Positions 8,881 through 18,183 of a DNA stretch of 64,000 bases are shown one piece after another. Below the pieces are notes generated by a model, which saw only the letters and a program-made list of their open reading frames with translations, was not told where the DNA came from and made no database searches. The number at the start of each line of letters is the position of its first letter. Position 1 is the stretch's first letter. Location of the stretch: NCBI RefSeq assembly GCF_003319115.1, contig NZ_QOHF01000016.1, positions 1 through 64,000 on the forward strand. The letters run 5' to 3'. Position numbers and translations under genes: made by a program. The DNA is from Geodermatophilus sp. TF02-6. GTDB lineage: Bacteria; Actinomycetota; Actinomycetes; Mycobacteriales; Geodermatophilaceae.

Positions 8881-10059
8881 TCAGCCGCGTTGGGCCTTTT
8901 CCTTCTGGTAGCGCTCGGTCATCGTGGCCACGGCCTGCAGCTGGGCGGCGGAGTAGTCCTCGCGCTTGCTGCCGGCGTGCGCCTTGGCGTCGAGCGTCTG
9001 CTGGGCGTGCGAGACCTCCCCGCCCTGGAAGTGCGGCAGGACGTGCTGGGCGATCAGCTCCCACGAGCGCTTGGTGGCCTGCGGGTTGGCCCACTCGTGG
9101 CCGAGCAGCAGCATGCAGCCGAAGCCGCCGGACTGCTCCTCCAGCCGCTGCACCTGGGCCCGGGCGTCCTCCACGGTGCCGATCGCGCCGATGCCGGCCT
9201 CGTTGATGAAGTCGATCATCTCCTTGACGTCGCCGCCCTCGACGGCCATCTGCGGGAAGGCCGCGGTCTTCTGGAAGTAGCGGAACCAGGTCTCGATGCC
9301 GTACTCGACGTCCCGGTAGGCCTGCTCGCGGGTCTCGGCGACGTGCATCAGCCCGACCAGCCGCCAGTCCCGGCGCGACACCGTCTGGCCGAAGTGCTCG
9401 GCCCGCTCCTGGACGACGTCCCAGTGGTGGGCCAGGGCGTCGAAGCCCTCCTTGGTGAGGGTGGCGCCGATGGAGAGCAGCCCGATGCCGTACCGGCCGG
9501 CCATCCGCGGCCCGGTGGGGGAGGCCACGGCCGCGACCGCGATGTCGAAGCGCGGCTGGGTGTAGGGCCGCAGGTGCAGCCGGGCCCCGACCAGGTTGTG
9601 CGTCTTGGTCTGCTCGGTGACCGTCTCCCCGCGCAGCAGCCGCATGACGATGTCGAGGTCGACCTCGAGCAGCTCGCGGGTGTCGGTCGGGGTGAGACCC
9701 AGCATCATCGAGTCGGTGGGCAGCGACCCGGGCCCGCAGCCCAGCATCGCCCGGCCGCGGGTGAGGTGGTCGAGCAGCACCATGCGCTCGGCCACCCACA
9801 GCGGGTTGTGGTAGGCGATCGAGGTGACGCCGGTGCCCAGCTTGATGTGCTTGGTCCGCTCGGCCGCCGCCGCGATGAAGATCTCCGGCGAGGCGATGAT
9901 CTCCGTGCCGGCGGAGTGGTGCTCGCCGATCCAGGCCTCGTCGTAGCCCAGCCGGTCCAGGTGCTCGACCAGCTCGAGGTCCCGCTGCAGGGCCAGGGTG
10001 GGGTTCTCCCCGGCGGGGTGGAACGGCGCGAGGAAGGTGCCGAAGCGGAGCCTGTCCAT
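8881..10059 (-). CDS. LLM-class flavin-dependent oxidoreductase (bacterial luciferase-like)
   Basis: 392-residue TIM-barrel monooxygenase of the luciferase-like group. It opens with [20 protein letters not shown] and contains [23 protein letters not shown] and [14 protein letters not shown], all hallmarks of FMNH2-dependent oxygenases related to limonene or alkane oxygenases. The substrate is unknown. Start ATG 10057-10059 is chosen because CCAGGAGGACA lies directly upstream; the frame extends 16 codons further but without a ribosome site. It is divergent from RNase Z (91 bp between starts). No linked flavin reductase was found. Confidence 0.85.
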   Translation of the reverse strand: MDRLRFGTFLAPFHPAGENPTLALQRDLELVEHLDRLGYDEAWIGEHHSAGTEIIASPEIFIAAAAERTKHIKLGTGVTSIAYHNPLWVAERMVLLDHLTRGRAMLGCGPGSLPTDSMMLGLTPTDTRELLEVDLDIVMRLLRGETVTEQTKTHNLVGARLHLRPYTQPRFDIAVAAVASPTGPRMAGRYGIGLLSIGATLTKEGFDALAHHWDVVQERAEHFGQTVSRRDWRLVGLMHVAETREQAYRDVEYGIETWFRYFQKTAAFPQMAVEGGDVKEMIDFINEAGIGAIGTVEDARAQVQRLEEQSGGFGCMLLLGHEWANPQATKRSWELIAQHVLPHFQGGEVSHAQQTLDAKAHAGSKREDYSAAQLQAVATMTERYQKEKAQRG

Positions 10060-10150
10060 GTGTCCTCCTGGGGTGGGCCGCGAGGGCCCGAACGTAACGC
10101 GGATCACACCGCCGGGGGAGGTCCGTCCCGGGCGGGGTCAGCATCGAAGG

Positions 10151-11071
10151 ATGACCGTCCGCGAGCTCGTCGTCCTCGGCACCGCCAGCCAGGCACCCAC
10201 CCGCACCCGCAACCACAACGGCTACCTGCTGCGCTGGGACGGCGAGGGGCTGCTGTTCGACCCGGGGGAGGGCACCCAGCGGCAGATGCTGATGGCCGGC
10301 GTGCCCAGCAGCGCGGTCACCCGGATCTGCCTGACCCACTTCCACGGCGACCACTGCCTGGGCGTGCCCGGCGTCGTGCAGCGGATGTCGCTGGACCGGG
10401 TCGCGCACCCGGTGCGGGCGCACTTCCCGGCGTCCGGCGGCGAGTACTTCTCCCGGCTGCGGGCGGCCTCGGTGTTCCACGACGTCCTGGACCTGCGCGA
10501 GGAGCCGATCGCCACCGACGGTCCGGTGGCGTCGGGGCCGTCCTGGACCCTGCAGGCGCGCCGGCTCGACCACCTGGTCGAGGCCTTCGGCTACCGGCTG
10601 GTCGAGCCCGACGGGCGGCGGATGCTGCCCGAGGCCCTGGCCCGGGCCGGCGTCGCCGGGCCCGACGTGGGGCGGCTGCAGCGGGAGGGGTCGCTGGACG
10701 TCGGCGGGCGGACCGTGCGCCTGGAGGAGGTCAGCGCGCCGCGGCCGGGTCAGCGGTTCGCCTTCGTCATGGACACCCGGCTCTGCGACGCCGTCTGGGC
10801 GCTGGCCGAGGACGCCGACCTGCTCGTCGTCGAGGCGACCTTCCTGCAGCAGGACGCCGACCTGGCGCGGGCGTACGGCCACCTGACCGCCCGGCAGGCG
10901 GCGACCGTGGCCGCGCAGAGCGGCGTGCGGCGCCTGGTGCTCACCCACTTCTCGCAGCGCTACCCCGAGCCGGTCCGCCACCGCGACGAGGCCGCGGCGG
11001 TGTTCGACGGCGACCTGGTCGTCGCCGCCGACCTGCAGACGGTGCCGGTGCCGCGGCGGCGTCCCGGCTGA
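10151..11071 (+). CDS. rnz: Ribonuclease Z, metallo-beta-lactamase fold
   Basis: 306 residues. RNase Z removes the 3' trailer of tRNA precursors. The zinc ligands are in order: THFHGDH (His63, His65, Asp67, His68), the conserved Asp of FVMDTR, and the C-terminal His of LTHFSQRY. The opening [20 protein letters not shown] and [12 protein letters not shown] are family signatures. It is somewhat shorter than long E. coli-type enzymes around the exosite region but within the range of short RNase Z proteins. The ATG start has no strong ribosome site. The stop sits in a hairpin shared with the convergent neighbour. Confidence 0.9.
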   Translation: MTVRELVVLGTASQAPTRTRNHNGYLLRWDGEGLLFDPGEGTQRQMLMAGVPSSAVTRICLTHFHGDHCLGVPGVVQRMSLDRVAHPVRAHFPASGGEYFSRLRAASVFHDVLDLREEPIATDGPVASGPSWTLQARRLDHLVEAFGYRLVEPDGRRMLPEALARAGVAGPDVGRLQREGSLDVGGRTVRLEEVSAPRPGQRFAFVMDTRLCDAVWALAEDADLLVVEATFLQQDADLARAYGHLTARQAATVAAQSGVRRLVLTHFSQRYPEPVRHRDEAAAVFDGDLVVAADLQTVPVPRRRPG

Positions 11072-11087
11072 CCCGCCCGGTCAGCCG
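11065..11087. terminator. Bidirectional hairpin spanning both stop codons
   Basis: A perfect 9-bp stem (CGGCTGACC at 11065-11073, GGTCAGCCG at 11079-11087) with a 5-base loop. The TGA of rnz and the complementary TCA of the minus-strand gene are both inside the stem. Confidence 0.6.
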
Positions 11088-12577
11088 ACCGGGCCGCCGC
11101 CGTAGTCGCCGAACGGGGCGGTCGGGGCGGCGGCGACGGGCACCTCGGCGAGCGCCCGGCCGTCGCCGTCGAGCGTGCGCACCGTGCGCGCGCCCTCGGG
11201 CAGCCGGCCGACCGCCCCGCCGCCGTCGAAGCGCAGCGTGGCCAGCACCGACCCGCGCCGGTCGAGCACGGCCGCGCCGGCCGCCCCGGGCGGCGCGGTG
11301 ACCACCAGCCAGCGGCCGCCGTCCTCCGTGGGGGTGGACAGGTCGCAGACCCGCGCCACCACGAGCCCGGCCACGTCGGTGGTGCCCGGCGGGGTGGACA
11401 CCCCGCACGGCACGGTCCGTCCGGCGCCGCCGGGCCCGACCTGCGCGGCCTCGGTGACGACGAGCAGCCCGCCGCCGGGGCTGCGGCCGACGAGGACGGC
11501 GACCGTGCCGGGGACGCCGGCCGGCGGCAGGGCCCCCGACCACAGCAGCTGCGGCTCCAGCGCCGCGGGCTCGGCCCCGAGCGGCACCGCCACCGCGGTG
11601 AGCGCCTCGGCCACGGCCCGCGGTGCCGGCCGGACGGCCGACGGGCGCAGCGGGTCGAGGTCCGGCGGGTCGAGGTCCGGCGGGTCGGGAGCGGCCGCGG
11701 GCAGCTGCGGGCCGCCGACCCCGGAGCGGTACACCGGCTGCCCGTCGCGCAGCACCCGGACGCTGGCGCCGGTGCCGCCCGCGGTGGTCTGCAGCGGTAC
11801 GACCGCGACGCCGTCGTCGGCCGGCGCCGGCCGGTAGGTGCGTCCGACCGTGCCCCGCGGCCCGACCTGCAGCCGCGGCGACACCTCGACCGCGTCGTCC
11901 CGCCCGGCGACGACCACCAGGGTCGCCGGGCCCGGGCCGCCCAGGACCAGCGCGGCGGGCCGCAGCGGTCCGAGGTGCCGGGGCAGGTGCGGGGCGAGGT
12001 CGTCCGGCGCGGCGCCCACCGGGCCGGTCAGCCACGTCCCGCGCACGTCCTCGTCGACCGTCCCGGCCAGCAGCACCACCCGCCCCGAGGGCGTGTCGGT
12101 GGCCAGCACGACCCGGCGGTCGGCGACCGGCGGCGCGACCATCGGGCCCCAGTCCACCCGCCGGACCGCCTCGACGAACCCGCGGTCGGCGGCGAGCGAC
12201 CCGCGGGTCGGCTCGGTGAGCACGGGGACGTCGGCCGGCGCGGTCCGCTGCGGCGCCGGCGGCGCCGGTTCGCCGTGCGGCTGCACGAGCGGGACGGCGA
12301 GGGCGGCCGCCGCGAGCGCGGCCGCCGCGGTGGCGACCCGGCGGCGCCGGTGCCGGCGGACGCGGCGGAGGACGTCGGCGACGGCGGCGTCGGTGTCCAG
12401 CCGCCACCGCACCGGGGCCGCGGGTGACGGGGACGGCCGGTCGTCGAGGGACTCGAGCACCTGCTCGCCGCCGAGCAGCCGGCCCCGCCGGCCGGCGAGC
12501 GCCTCGGCGAGGGCGTCGGCGGCGGCCGCGCGGTCCAGCCGGCGCCCAGCCCGACGGCGTCGACGCACCCGGCTCAC
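11081..12577 (-). CDS. Hypothetical membrane-anchored protein
   Basis: 498 residues, family not recognised. A basic cytoplasmic N-terminus of about 95 residues (VSRVRRRRRAG, ending RRVRRHRRRR) precedes one hydrophobic segment near residues 95-115 (VATAAAALAAAALAVPLVQP). A Pro/Ala linker and an extracellular region of repeated beta-strand-like segments follow. The layout resembles sporulation or anti-sigma-linked membrane proteins, but no domain can be named. A translated repeat (PPDLDPPDLDP, 15-bp units near 11650) lies in the outer region. The GTG start overlaps the upstream FAD oxidase stop (GTGA), so the two are co-translated. Confidence 0.65.
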   Translation of the reverse strand: MSRVRRRRRAGRRLDRAAAADALAEALAGRRGRLLGGEQVLESLDDRPSPSPAAPVRWRLDTDAAVADVLRRVRRHRRRRVATAAAALAAAALAVPLVQPHGEPAPPAPQRTAPADVPVLTEPTRGSLAADRGFVEAVRRVDWGPMVAPPVADRRVVLATDTPSGRVVLLAGTVDEDVRGTWLTGPVGAAPDDLAPHLPRHLGPLRPAALVLGGPGPATLVVVAGRDDAVEVSPRLQVGPRGTVGRTYRPAPADDGVAVVPLQTTAGGTGASVRVLRDGQPVYRSGVGGPQLPAAAPDPPDLDPPDLDPLRPSAVRPAPRAVAEALTAVAVPLGAEPAALEPQLLWSGALPPAGVPGTVAVLVGRSPGGGLLVVTEAAQVGPGGAGRTVPCGVSTPPGTTDVAGLVVARVCDLSTPTEDGGRWLVVTAPPGAAGAAVLDRRGSVLATLRFDGGGAVGRLPEGARTVRTLDGDGRALAEVPVAAAPTAPFGDYGGGPVG

Positions 12578-13968
12578 CGTGCGGCGTCCTCCGGGGCAGC
12601 CTCCCAGAGGACGCCGGGGTTCATGATCCCCAGCGGGTCGACGGCGGACCGGATGCGGCGGGACAGCTCCAGGACGTCCGGTCCGAGCTGCTCGGGGAGG
12701 GCGGCGCGCTTGGCCCGGCCGACGCCGTGCTCGCCGGTGATCGTGCCGCCGGCGGCGATCGCGGCCCGCATGACGGCGTCGAACGCGCCCCGGGCCCGGC
12801 GGGTGGAGTTCGGGTCCTCGGGCCGGTACGGGATCACCGGGTGCAGGTTCCCGTCCCCGGCGTGGGCGACGACGGGGATCTCGACGCCGAACTCGCACGC
12901 GACGGCCTGGATGCGCTCGAGCACGCCGGGCAGCCGGTCGACCGGCACGCAGACGTCCTCGAGCAGCATCGGCCCGCGGGCGTCGAGCGCGGGTCCGGCC
13001 GCCCGGCGCGCCTCCAGGAAGGCGTCGCCCTCCTCGGGGTCGTCGGTGGCGAGGACCTCGCGGGCGCCGGTCGCGCGGCAGCAGTCGGCCATGAGCTCGA
13101 CGTCCGCCGAGCGGACGGGGCCGGGTGCGTCGGTCTGGGCGACGAGCAGCGCTCCCGCGGCGCGGTCGAGCCCCATCGGCCGGAAGTCCTCGACCGCGTT
13201 CACCGTCGTCCGGTCGAGCAGCTCGAGCATCGACGGTCGCAGGCGCGCGGTCATCCGCACCACCGCCGCGCCGGCGTCCTGGGGGGTGTCGAAGTACGCC
13301 ACGACGGTGGCCGCCGGCTCCTGCGGCGGCACGAGCCGCAGCACCACCTCGGTGACGATGCCGAGCGCACCCTCGCTGCCGACGAACAGGTGCAGCAGCG
13401 GGAGGCCGGCGACGTCCTTGACGGTGCGGCCGCCGAGCGTGACCAGCCGCCCGTCCGGCAGGACGACGTCCAGCCCGAGCACGTAGTCGCGGGTGACGCC
13501 GTACTTGACGCAGCAGATGCCGCCGGCGTCGGTGGCGACGTTGCCGCCGATGGAGGAGATGCGGAACGAGCCCGGGTCCGGCGGGTACCACAGGCCGTGC
13601 GCCGCCGCGGCCTCCTTGACCGCCGCGTTGAGCGCGCCGGGCTCGGCCACGGCCACGCGGTTGGCCGGGTCGATCTCGACCGCGGTCATCCGTTCGGTGC
13701 TCACCACGACGCACCCCTCGACCGCGGTCGCACCGCCGGCCAGGCCGCTGCCGGCGCCGCGCGGCACGACCGGCACGCGGTGCTCGCTCGCCCAGCGCAG
13801 CGCCGTGCGCACGTGGTCGGCGCACCCGGCCCGCACGACGGCGGCCGGCCGCCCGGCGTCCTCGGCGCGGGTCCAGTCCCGCCGGTAGCCCTCCGTCCGT
13901 GCCGGGTCGGTCACCACCACGCCCTCGGGCAGGGCGCCGACCAGCTGCTGCACCGTCCGTTCGTCCAT
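12574..13968 (-). CDS. FAD-linked oxidase, glycolate oxidase GlcD / D-lactate dehydrogenase type
   Basis: 464 residues with the FAD_binding_4 (VAO-fold) N-terminal half and an FAD-oxidase C-terminal half. FAD contacts are VPRGAGSGLAGGA (about residue 75) and SSIGGNVATDAGG (about 138). The substrate side shows HAGDGNLHPV and GTITGEHGVGRAK. Family members oxidise 2-hydroxy acids such as glycolate or D-lactate; which one is used here cannot be told. ATG 13966-13968 is preferred over an in-frame start four codons earlier. It is first of a two-gene operon with the membrane protein. No iron-sulfur GlcF partner is adjacent. Confidence 0.87.
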   Translation of the reverse strand: MDERTVQQLVGALPEGVVVTDPARTEGYRRDWTRAEDAGRPAAVVRAGCADHVRTALRWASEHRVPVVPRGAGSGLAGGATAVEGCVVVSTERMTAVEIDPANRVAVAEPGALNAAVKEAAAAHGLWYPPDPGSFRISSIGGNVATDAGGICCVKYGVTRDYVLGLDVVLPDGRLVTLGGRTVKDVAGLPLLHLFVGSEGALGIVTEVVLRLVPPQEPAATVVAYFDTPQDAGAAVVRMTARLRPSMLELLDRTTVNAVEDFRPMGLDRAAGALLVAQTDAPGPVRSADVELMADCCRATGAREVLATDDPEEGDAFLEARRAAGPALDARGPMLLEDVCVPVDRLPGVLERIQAVACEFGVEIPVVAHAGDGNLHPVIPYRPEDPNSTRRARGAFDAVMRAAIAAGGTITGEHGVGRAKRAALPEQLGPDVLELSRRIRSAVDPLGIMNPGVLWEAAPEDAAR

Positions 13969-14006
13969 CCCCGCACCCAACCACCGCAGGCGGCCGGCGG
14001 CCCGGG

Positions 14007-14474
14007 TCAGCCGCCCGCGACCAGGACGACGGCGTCGATCTCCACCGCGATGTCGAAGGGCAGCTCGGCCATGCCCACCGCGGAGCGCGCGGCGCGCCCG
14101 GCGTCGCCGAGGACGTCGGTGAGCAGGTCGGAGCAGCCGTCGACGACCGCGGGCAGCCGGGTGAAGCCGGGCGCGCAGTTCACCATCCCGAACAGCTTGA
14201 CCACCTGCCGGACGCGGCCGAGGTCGCCCAGCTCCGCGCGCAGTCGGGCCAGGATCTGCAGGCCGGTGAGCCGGGCCGCCTCCCGCCCGGCGTCCTCGTC
14301 CAGGCCGCCCGGACCCACCTTGCCGGTCAGCAGGCTGCCGTCCGGCCGGACCGGGCCCAGTCCCGACAGGTACAGCAGGTCGCCGGCCCGGACGGCGGGG
14401 GCGTAGTTGCCCCGCGGGCTGATGGGCTCGGGCAGCTCGACGCCCAGCTCGCGCAGTCGCTCCTCGACGCTCAT
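14007..14474 (-). CDS. RidA (YjgF/UK114) family protein
   Basis: 155 residues. RidA enzymes hydrolyse reactive enamine/imine intermediates from amino-acid dehydratases. Visible family features are the N-terminal YAPAVRAGDLLYLSGLGPV, the central ARLTGLQILARLRAEL helix, and the AVGMAELPFDIAVEIDAVVL end. The usual arginine motif near the active site appears as FTRLPAVVDGCSDLL. It belongs to the longer subgroup often annotated as RidA-like, so deaminase activity is likely but untested. The gene is 38 bp downstream of the FAD oxidase start on the same strand and diverges from the glycosylase gene. Confidence 0.82.
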   Translation of the reverse strand: MSVEERLRELGVELPEPISPRGNYAPAVRAGDLLYLSGLGPVRPDGSLLTGKVGPGGLDEDAGREAARLTGLQILARLRAELGDLGRVRQVVKLFGMVNCAPGFTRLPAVVDGCSDLLTDVLGDAGRAARSAVGMAELPFDIAVEIDAVVLVAGG

Positions 14475-14533
14475 GCCCCGACCCTGGCCTCCCGCGGCCC
14501 CCCTGTCAGCCCCGGGCGGTGGCGCCCTCCGAC

Positions 14534-14539
14534 TAGCCT
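14534..14539 (+). promoter_or_regulatory. Putative -10 element (TAGCCT) for a leaderless transcript
   Basis: TAGCCT fits TANNNT and ends 7 bases before the GTG start at 14547, where transcription would begin at or next to the start codon. No ribosome site is present. Confidence 0.45.
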
Positions 14540-14546
14540 GGCGGCG

Positions 14547-15056
14547 GTGACGGGCAAGCCGCTGCGCGACGTGGTGGCGCCCGACCTCGACGTGCTCTTC
14601 TGCGGGATCAACCCGTCGCTGACGTCGGCCGCCCGGGGGCACCACTTCGCGCGGCCGGGCAACCGGTTCTGGCCGGCGCTGCACCTGGCCGGGCTGACCC
14701 CCCGGCTGCTCACCCCCGACGAGGACGCCGAGCTGCCGCGCCACGGCCTCGGGGTGACCAACCTGGTCGACCGCCCCACCCGGACGGCGGCCGAGCTGAC
14801 CCCCGAGGAGCTGCGGGACGGCGCCGCCGCCCTGACCGAGCTGGTGCGGACCGTGCGGCCCCGGGTGCTCGCCGTCCTGGGGATCGGCGCCTTCCGGACC
14901 GGCTTCGACCGGCCGCGCGCGGCCCTGGGCCGGCAGGACGAGCGGATCGGGGGCGCGGTGACCTGGGTGGTGCCCAACCCCAGCGGCCTGAACGCCCACT
15001 ACCAGCTGCCCGACCTGGCCCGCATCTACCGGCAGCTGCGGGACGGGCACGGCTGA
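14547..15056 (+). CDS. mug: G/U mismatch-specific DNA glycosylase (Mug/TDG family)
   Basis: 169 residues. Removes uracil or thymine mispaired with guanine, the first step of base-excision repair. The active-site motif is GINPSLTSAARGHHFARPGN, with Asn of GINP as the water-activating residue. The second motif NPSGLNAHY inserts into the minor groove. LGVTNLVDRPTRTAAEL and VLAVLGIGAFRTGF are further family signatures. GTG 14547 is chosen because a TAGCCT -10 lies just upstream, suggesting a leaderless message. Confidence 0.9.
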   Translation: MTGKPLRDVVAPDLDVLFCGINPSLTSAARGHHFARPGNRFWPALHLAGLTPRLLTPDEDAELPRHGLGVTNLVDRPTRTAAELTPEELRDGAAALTELVRTVRPRVLAVLGIGAFRTGFDRPRAALGRQDERIGGAVTWVVPNPSGLNAHYQLPDLARIYRQLRDGHG

Positions 15057-15130
15057 CCGGGGCCCTCGGACCCTGGTCCGCGGTGGGCGGACGGCGCGAG
15101 CCTGGGGTGCGCCGACCGAGGAGGCGGGCC

Positions 15131-16711
15131 ATGTCGTCCACGCCCGACACCGCCCGCGCGGACGAGGTGGCGTGCTGCATCGCCGGCGGGGGACCGGCGG
15201 GCCTGGTGCTCGGGTTGCTGTTGGCCCGCCAGGGCGTCGACGTCCTGGTGCTCGAGAAGCACGCGGACTTCCTGCGCGACTTCCGCGGCGACACCGTCCA
15301 CCCCTCGACGCTGCGCCTGCTCGACGAGGTCGGGCTGGCCGAGGACTTCCTCCGGCTGCCGCACCAGGAGGTGACCCAGCTCGGGGTCACCACCGACGCC
15401 GGCACCTTCCCGCTGGCCGACTTCGGCCGGCTGCCCGGCCGGTTCCCCTTCCTGGCCTTCGTGCCGCAGTGGGACCTGCTGGACCTGCTCGCCGACCGCG
15501 CGCAGCGCTACCCGACCTTCTCCCTCCGCATGCAGGCCGAGGCGGTCGGCCTGCTCGTCGAGGACGGCGGAGTGCGCGGTGTCCGGTACCGGGGGTCCGA
15601 CGGGTCGGAGCACACGGTCCGGGCCCGGCTGACCGTCGCTGCCGACGGGCGGCACTCCGTGCTGCGGGCCGCGTCCGGGCTGCGGTTGCGGGAGTTCGGC
15701 GCGCCGATGGACGTGCTGTGGTTCCGGCTGCCGAACCCCTCCGGGGCCGGGCCCTCCGGCTTCGGCGTGGCCGGGCGCATCTCGCGCGGCCGGATGCTGG
15801 TGACCATCGACCGCGGCGAGTACTGGCAGTGCGCCTACCTGGTGCCCAAGGGCGGCTACCCGGCGCTGCAGGCGGCCGGGATGGCGGCCTTCCGCGCCGA
15901 CCTCGCCCGGCTGCTGCCCACCGCGACCGACGTCCTCGACGCCGTCCGGAGCTGGGACGACGTCTCGGTGCTCAGCGTCCGGGTGGACCGGCTGACCCGG
16001 TGGCACCGCCCGGGACTGCTGCTGATCGGTGACGCCGCGCACACGATGTCGCCGATCGGCGGGGTCGGCATCAACCTGGCCGTGCAGGACGCCGCCGCGG
16101 CGGCGCGCCTCCTGGCCGGGCCGCTGCGGGCGGGAGCGGTCCCTCCCCAGCTCCTCGCCCGGGTGCGGTGGCGCCGGCTGCTGCCCACGGTGGTCACCCA
16201 GTGGCTGCAGCGGGTCGTCCAGGCGCGGCTCATCACCCCGCTGCTGGCCGGCACCCGGACCGTCACGACCCCGGGGGTGCTGCGTCTGCTGCAGCGGTAC
16301 CCGGTGCTGCAGGGGATCCCGGCTCGGGTGATCGGGATCGGGGTGCTGCCCGAGCACGCCCCGCCGGACGCTCGGGCGGCCGCCGGAGTGGGAGCGCGGG
16401 AGGGGAGGAGCCGGATCCCGTCGCCCGCGGCCGGCACCCGCGGGCGCTCCCCGGTGAGCGCCGCGAGACGGCGGCGGCCGGCGCTGCGCCAGCCGGCACT
16501 GCTCCGCGACGAGGGCGTCGGGGTCGTCCGGCCAGCCGCGACCGGTCTCGCTCAGACCGGCTGCGGGCCGGACGGCGGCGGCGCGGACGGGTCGGTGGGC
16601 CCGGGCTGCGGTACGGGGGCCGGGTCGGGCGGCGGCGTCGGGTCCACGGGGGACGGCGAGGGCGCGGGCGGCTGGGGACCCGGTGGTGGCACGGTCACGG
16701 GCCGACGCTAG
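15131..16711 (+). CDS. FAD-dependent monooxygenase (PheA/TfdB type) with an abnormal C-terminal tail
   Basis: 526 residues. The first ~405 form a normal p-hydroxybenzoate-hydroxylase-like enzyme: GGGPAGLVLG dinucleotide fold, DG motif VAADGRHSVLRAASG, and GDAAHTMSPIGGVGINLAVQDA-type FAD motif near residue 300. Such proteins hydroxylate or epoxidise small organic molecules; the substrate is unknown. From about residue 410 (base 16365) the frame runs on for ~115 residues of Arg/Gly-rich, non-domain sequence. The natural stop seems to have been lost by deletion or frameshift. ATG 15131 follows a good GAGGAGG site. Confidence 0.82.
   Translation: MSSTPDTARADEVACCIAGGGPAGLVLGLLLARQGVDVLVLEKHADFLRDFRGDTVHPSTLRLLDEVGLAEDFLRLPHQEVTQLGVTTDAGTFPLADFGRLPGRFPFLAFVPQWDLLDLLADRAQRYPTFSLRMQAEAVGLLVEDGGVRGVRYRGSDGSEHTVRARLTVAADGRHSVLRAASGLRLREFGAPMDVLWFRLPNPSGAGPSGFGVAGRISRGRMLVTIDRGEYWQCAYLVPKGGYPALQAAGMAAFRADLARLLPTATDVLDAVRSWDDVSVLSVRVDRLTRWHRPGLLLIGDAAHTMSPIGGVGINLAVQDAAAAARLLAGPLRAGAVPPQLLARVRWRRLLPTVVTQWLQRVVQARLITPLLAGTRTVTTPGVLRLLQRYPVLQGIPARVIGIGVLPEHAPPDARAAAGVGAREGRSRIPSPAAGTRGRSPVSAARRRRPALRQPALLRDEGVGVVRPAATGLAQTGCGPDGGGADGSVGPGCGTGAGSGGGVGSTGDGEGAGGWGPGGGTVTGRR
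16552..16698 (-). CDS. Short proline-rich hypothetical ORF
   Basis: 48 codons from GTG 16696-16698 to TGA. About half the residues are proline (PPPGPQPPAPSPSPVDP, then PTPPPDPAPVPQPGP). It is antisense to the tail of the FAD monooxygenase and divergent from the next gene (82 bp). No domain or signal is visible; low complexity makes chance possible. It is listed because the overlapping plus-strand tail itself looks non-functional. Confidence 0.3.
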   Translation of the reverse strand: MTVPPPGPQPPAPSPSPVDPTPPPDPAPVPQPGPTDPSAPPPSGPQPV

Positions 16712-16766
16712 CCCGGACCACGGCGGTCGCGCTGCTCCTGGACCGGCGGGCGCGGGCCGGGTCACC

Positions 16767-16772
16767 TAACGT
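16767..16772 (+). promoter_or_regulatory. Putative -10 element (TAACGT) for a leaderless transcript
   Basis: TAACGT lies 8 bases before ATG 16781 and no ribosome site is present, the arrangement of a leaderless actinobacterial gene. Confidence 0.45.
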
Positions 16773-16780
16773 CCGCTGGC

Positions 16781-18157
16781 ATGGGCGAACGGGTGGTCGT
16801 GGTGGGCGGGGACGCGGCGGGTGGCAGTGCGGCGTCGCAGGCGAAGAAGCGACGGCGCGACCTGGACGTCGTCATGTTCGAGCGGGGTCGCGCGACGTCC
16901 TACTCCGCCTGCGGCATCCCGTACTGGATCAGCGATGCCGTGGACTCCGAGGCGGACCTGATCGCCCGCACGCCCGAGCAGCACCGGGCGATGGGCATCG
17001 ACGTCCGGATGCGCACCGAGGTCGTCGGCATCGACCTCGACCGGCGCGTCGTCCACTGGCGCGACCTCGAGGCCGGCGGCTCAGGGGTCGAACCGTTCGA
17101 CCAGCTCGTCTACGCCACCGGCAGCGTGCCCATGCGGCCGCCGGTGCCGGGGATCGACGCCGCCGGGGTCTACGGCGTCCAGGTGCTCGACGACGGCGTG
17201 GCGCTGCGGGCCGAGCTCGAGCGGGACGAGGTGCACCGGGTGGTCGTGGTCGGCGGCGGCTACATCGGCCTGGAGATCGCCGAGGCCTGCCGGATCCGCG
17301 GCCTGGAGGTCACCGTCGTCGACCGCTCGGCCACCCCGGTGGGGACGTTCGACCCGGACGTGGGCGAGTTCATCGCCGAGGCCGTCCGCAAGGAGGGGAT
17401 CGACCTGGTCCTCTCCGACGGGGTCGCGGCCATCGAGGTCGACGCGCACCACCGGGCACGGGCGGTGGTCACGGCCAGCGGCCGGGAGCTGCCCGCCGAC
17501 CTGGTGGTGCTCGGCCTCGGCGTCCGACCGGCGGTGCGGCTGGCCGAGGAGGCCGGAATCCCGCTGGGCACCTCGGGGGGAGTCGACGTCGACGTGCGGA
17601 TGCGCACCTGTGTCGACGGCGTGTGGGCCGCCGGCGACTGCGTCGAGTCCCGCCACCGGCTCTCCGGCCAGCGGGTGGTGGTGGCGCTGGGCACGCACGC
17701 CAACAAGCAGGGTCGGGTGGCCGGCATCAACATCGGCGGCGGCTACGCGACCTTCCCCGGCGTCATCGGCACGGCGGTCACCAGGATCTGCGAGACCGAG
17801 GCGGCGCGCACCGGGCTCTCCGAGCGGGAGGCGACGGCGGCCGGGTACGAGTTCGTCACCGCCCTGGTCGACTCGACGACCAAGGCCGGTTACTTCCCCG
17901 GGGCCCGGCCGATCCGGGTCAAGATGACCGCCGAGCGGCGCAGCGGGCGGCTGCTCGGTGCCCAGATCGTCGGCAAGGAGGCGGCGGCCAAGCGGATCGA
18001 CGCGCTGGCCATCTGCATCTGGAACGAGATGGCCGTCGGCGACATCCTCTCGCTGGACCTCTCCTACGCCCCACCGTTCTCCCCGGTCTGGGACCCGGTG
18101 CTCATCGCCGCCCGCAAGGCGTTCGACGCCGTGGAGGCCGACGTCCGGATGCTCTGA
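16781..18157 (+). CDS. CoA-disulfide reductase / NADH oxidase-like flavoprotein
   Basis: 458 residues of the pyridine nucleotide-disulfide oxidoreductase class with a single active-site cysteine. FAD-binding start VVVVGGDAAGGSAASQAK; redox cysteine Cys44 in SYSACGIPYWI, the CoADR/NOX pattern; NAD(P)H motif VVVVGGGYIGLEIAEA near residue 155; FAD-closing motif GVWAAGDCVES. The dimerisation domain at the end includes KAGYFPGARPIRVKM and the conserved AYAPPFSPVWDP-like ending. Likely role: thiol-disulfide or oxygen/peroxide metabolism; the precise electron acceptor is unknown. Confidence 0.85.
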   Translation: MGERVVVVGGDAAGGSAASQAKKRRRDLDVVMFERGRATSYSACGIPYWISDAVDSEADLIARTPEQHRAMGIDVRMRTEVVGIDLDRRVVHWRDLEAGGSGVEPFDQLVYATGSVPMRPPVPGIDAAGVYGVQVLDDGVALRAELERDEVHRVVVVGGGYIGLEIAEACRIRGLEVTVVDRSATPVGTFDPDVGEFIAEAVRKEGIDLVLSDGVAAIEVDAHHRARAVVTASGRELPADLVVLGLGVRPAVRLAEEAGIPLGTSGGVDVDVRMRTCVDGVWAAGDCVESRHRLSGQRVVVALGTHANKQGRVAGINIGGGYATFPGVIGTAVTRICETEAARTGLSEREATAAGYEFVTALVDSTTKAGYFPGARPIRVKMTAERRSGRLLGAQIVGKEAAAKRIDALAICIWNEMAVGDILSLDLSYAPPFSPVWDPVLIAARKAFDAVEADVRML

Positions 18158-18183
18158 ACGGGGAGGACGGGGCCCTCGTTCAG
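18154..18183. terminator. Bidirectional hairpin spanning both stop codons
   Basis: CTGAACGGGG (18154-18163) pairs with CCTCGTTCAG (18174-18183), ten pairs with one G-T wobble. It includes the TGA of the flavoprotein and the TCA (stop complement) of the cold shock gene. Confidence 0.55.

Noticed and set aside
16380..16560. Possible endonuclease V N-terminal fragment on the minus strand (WPDDPDALVAEQCRLA)
   Set aside because: Only about 20 residues look familiar, and no frame continues with the expected motifs. It overlaps the monooxygenase tail; too little to call.
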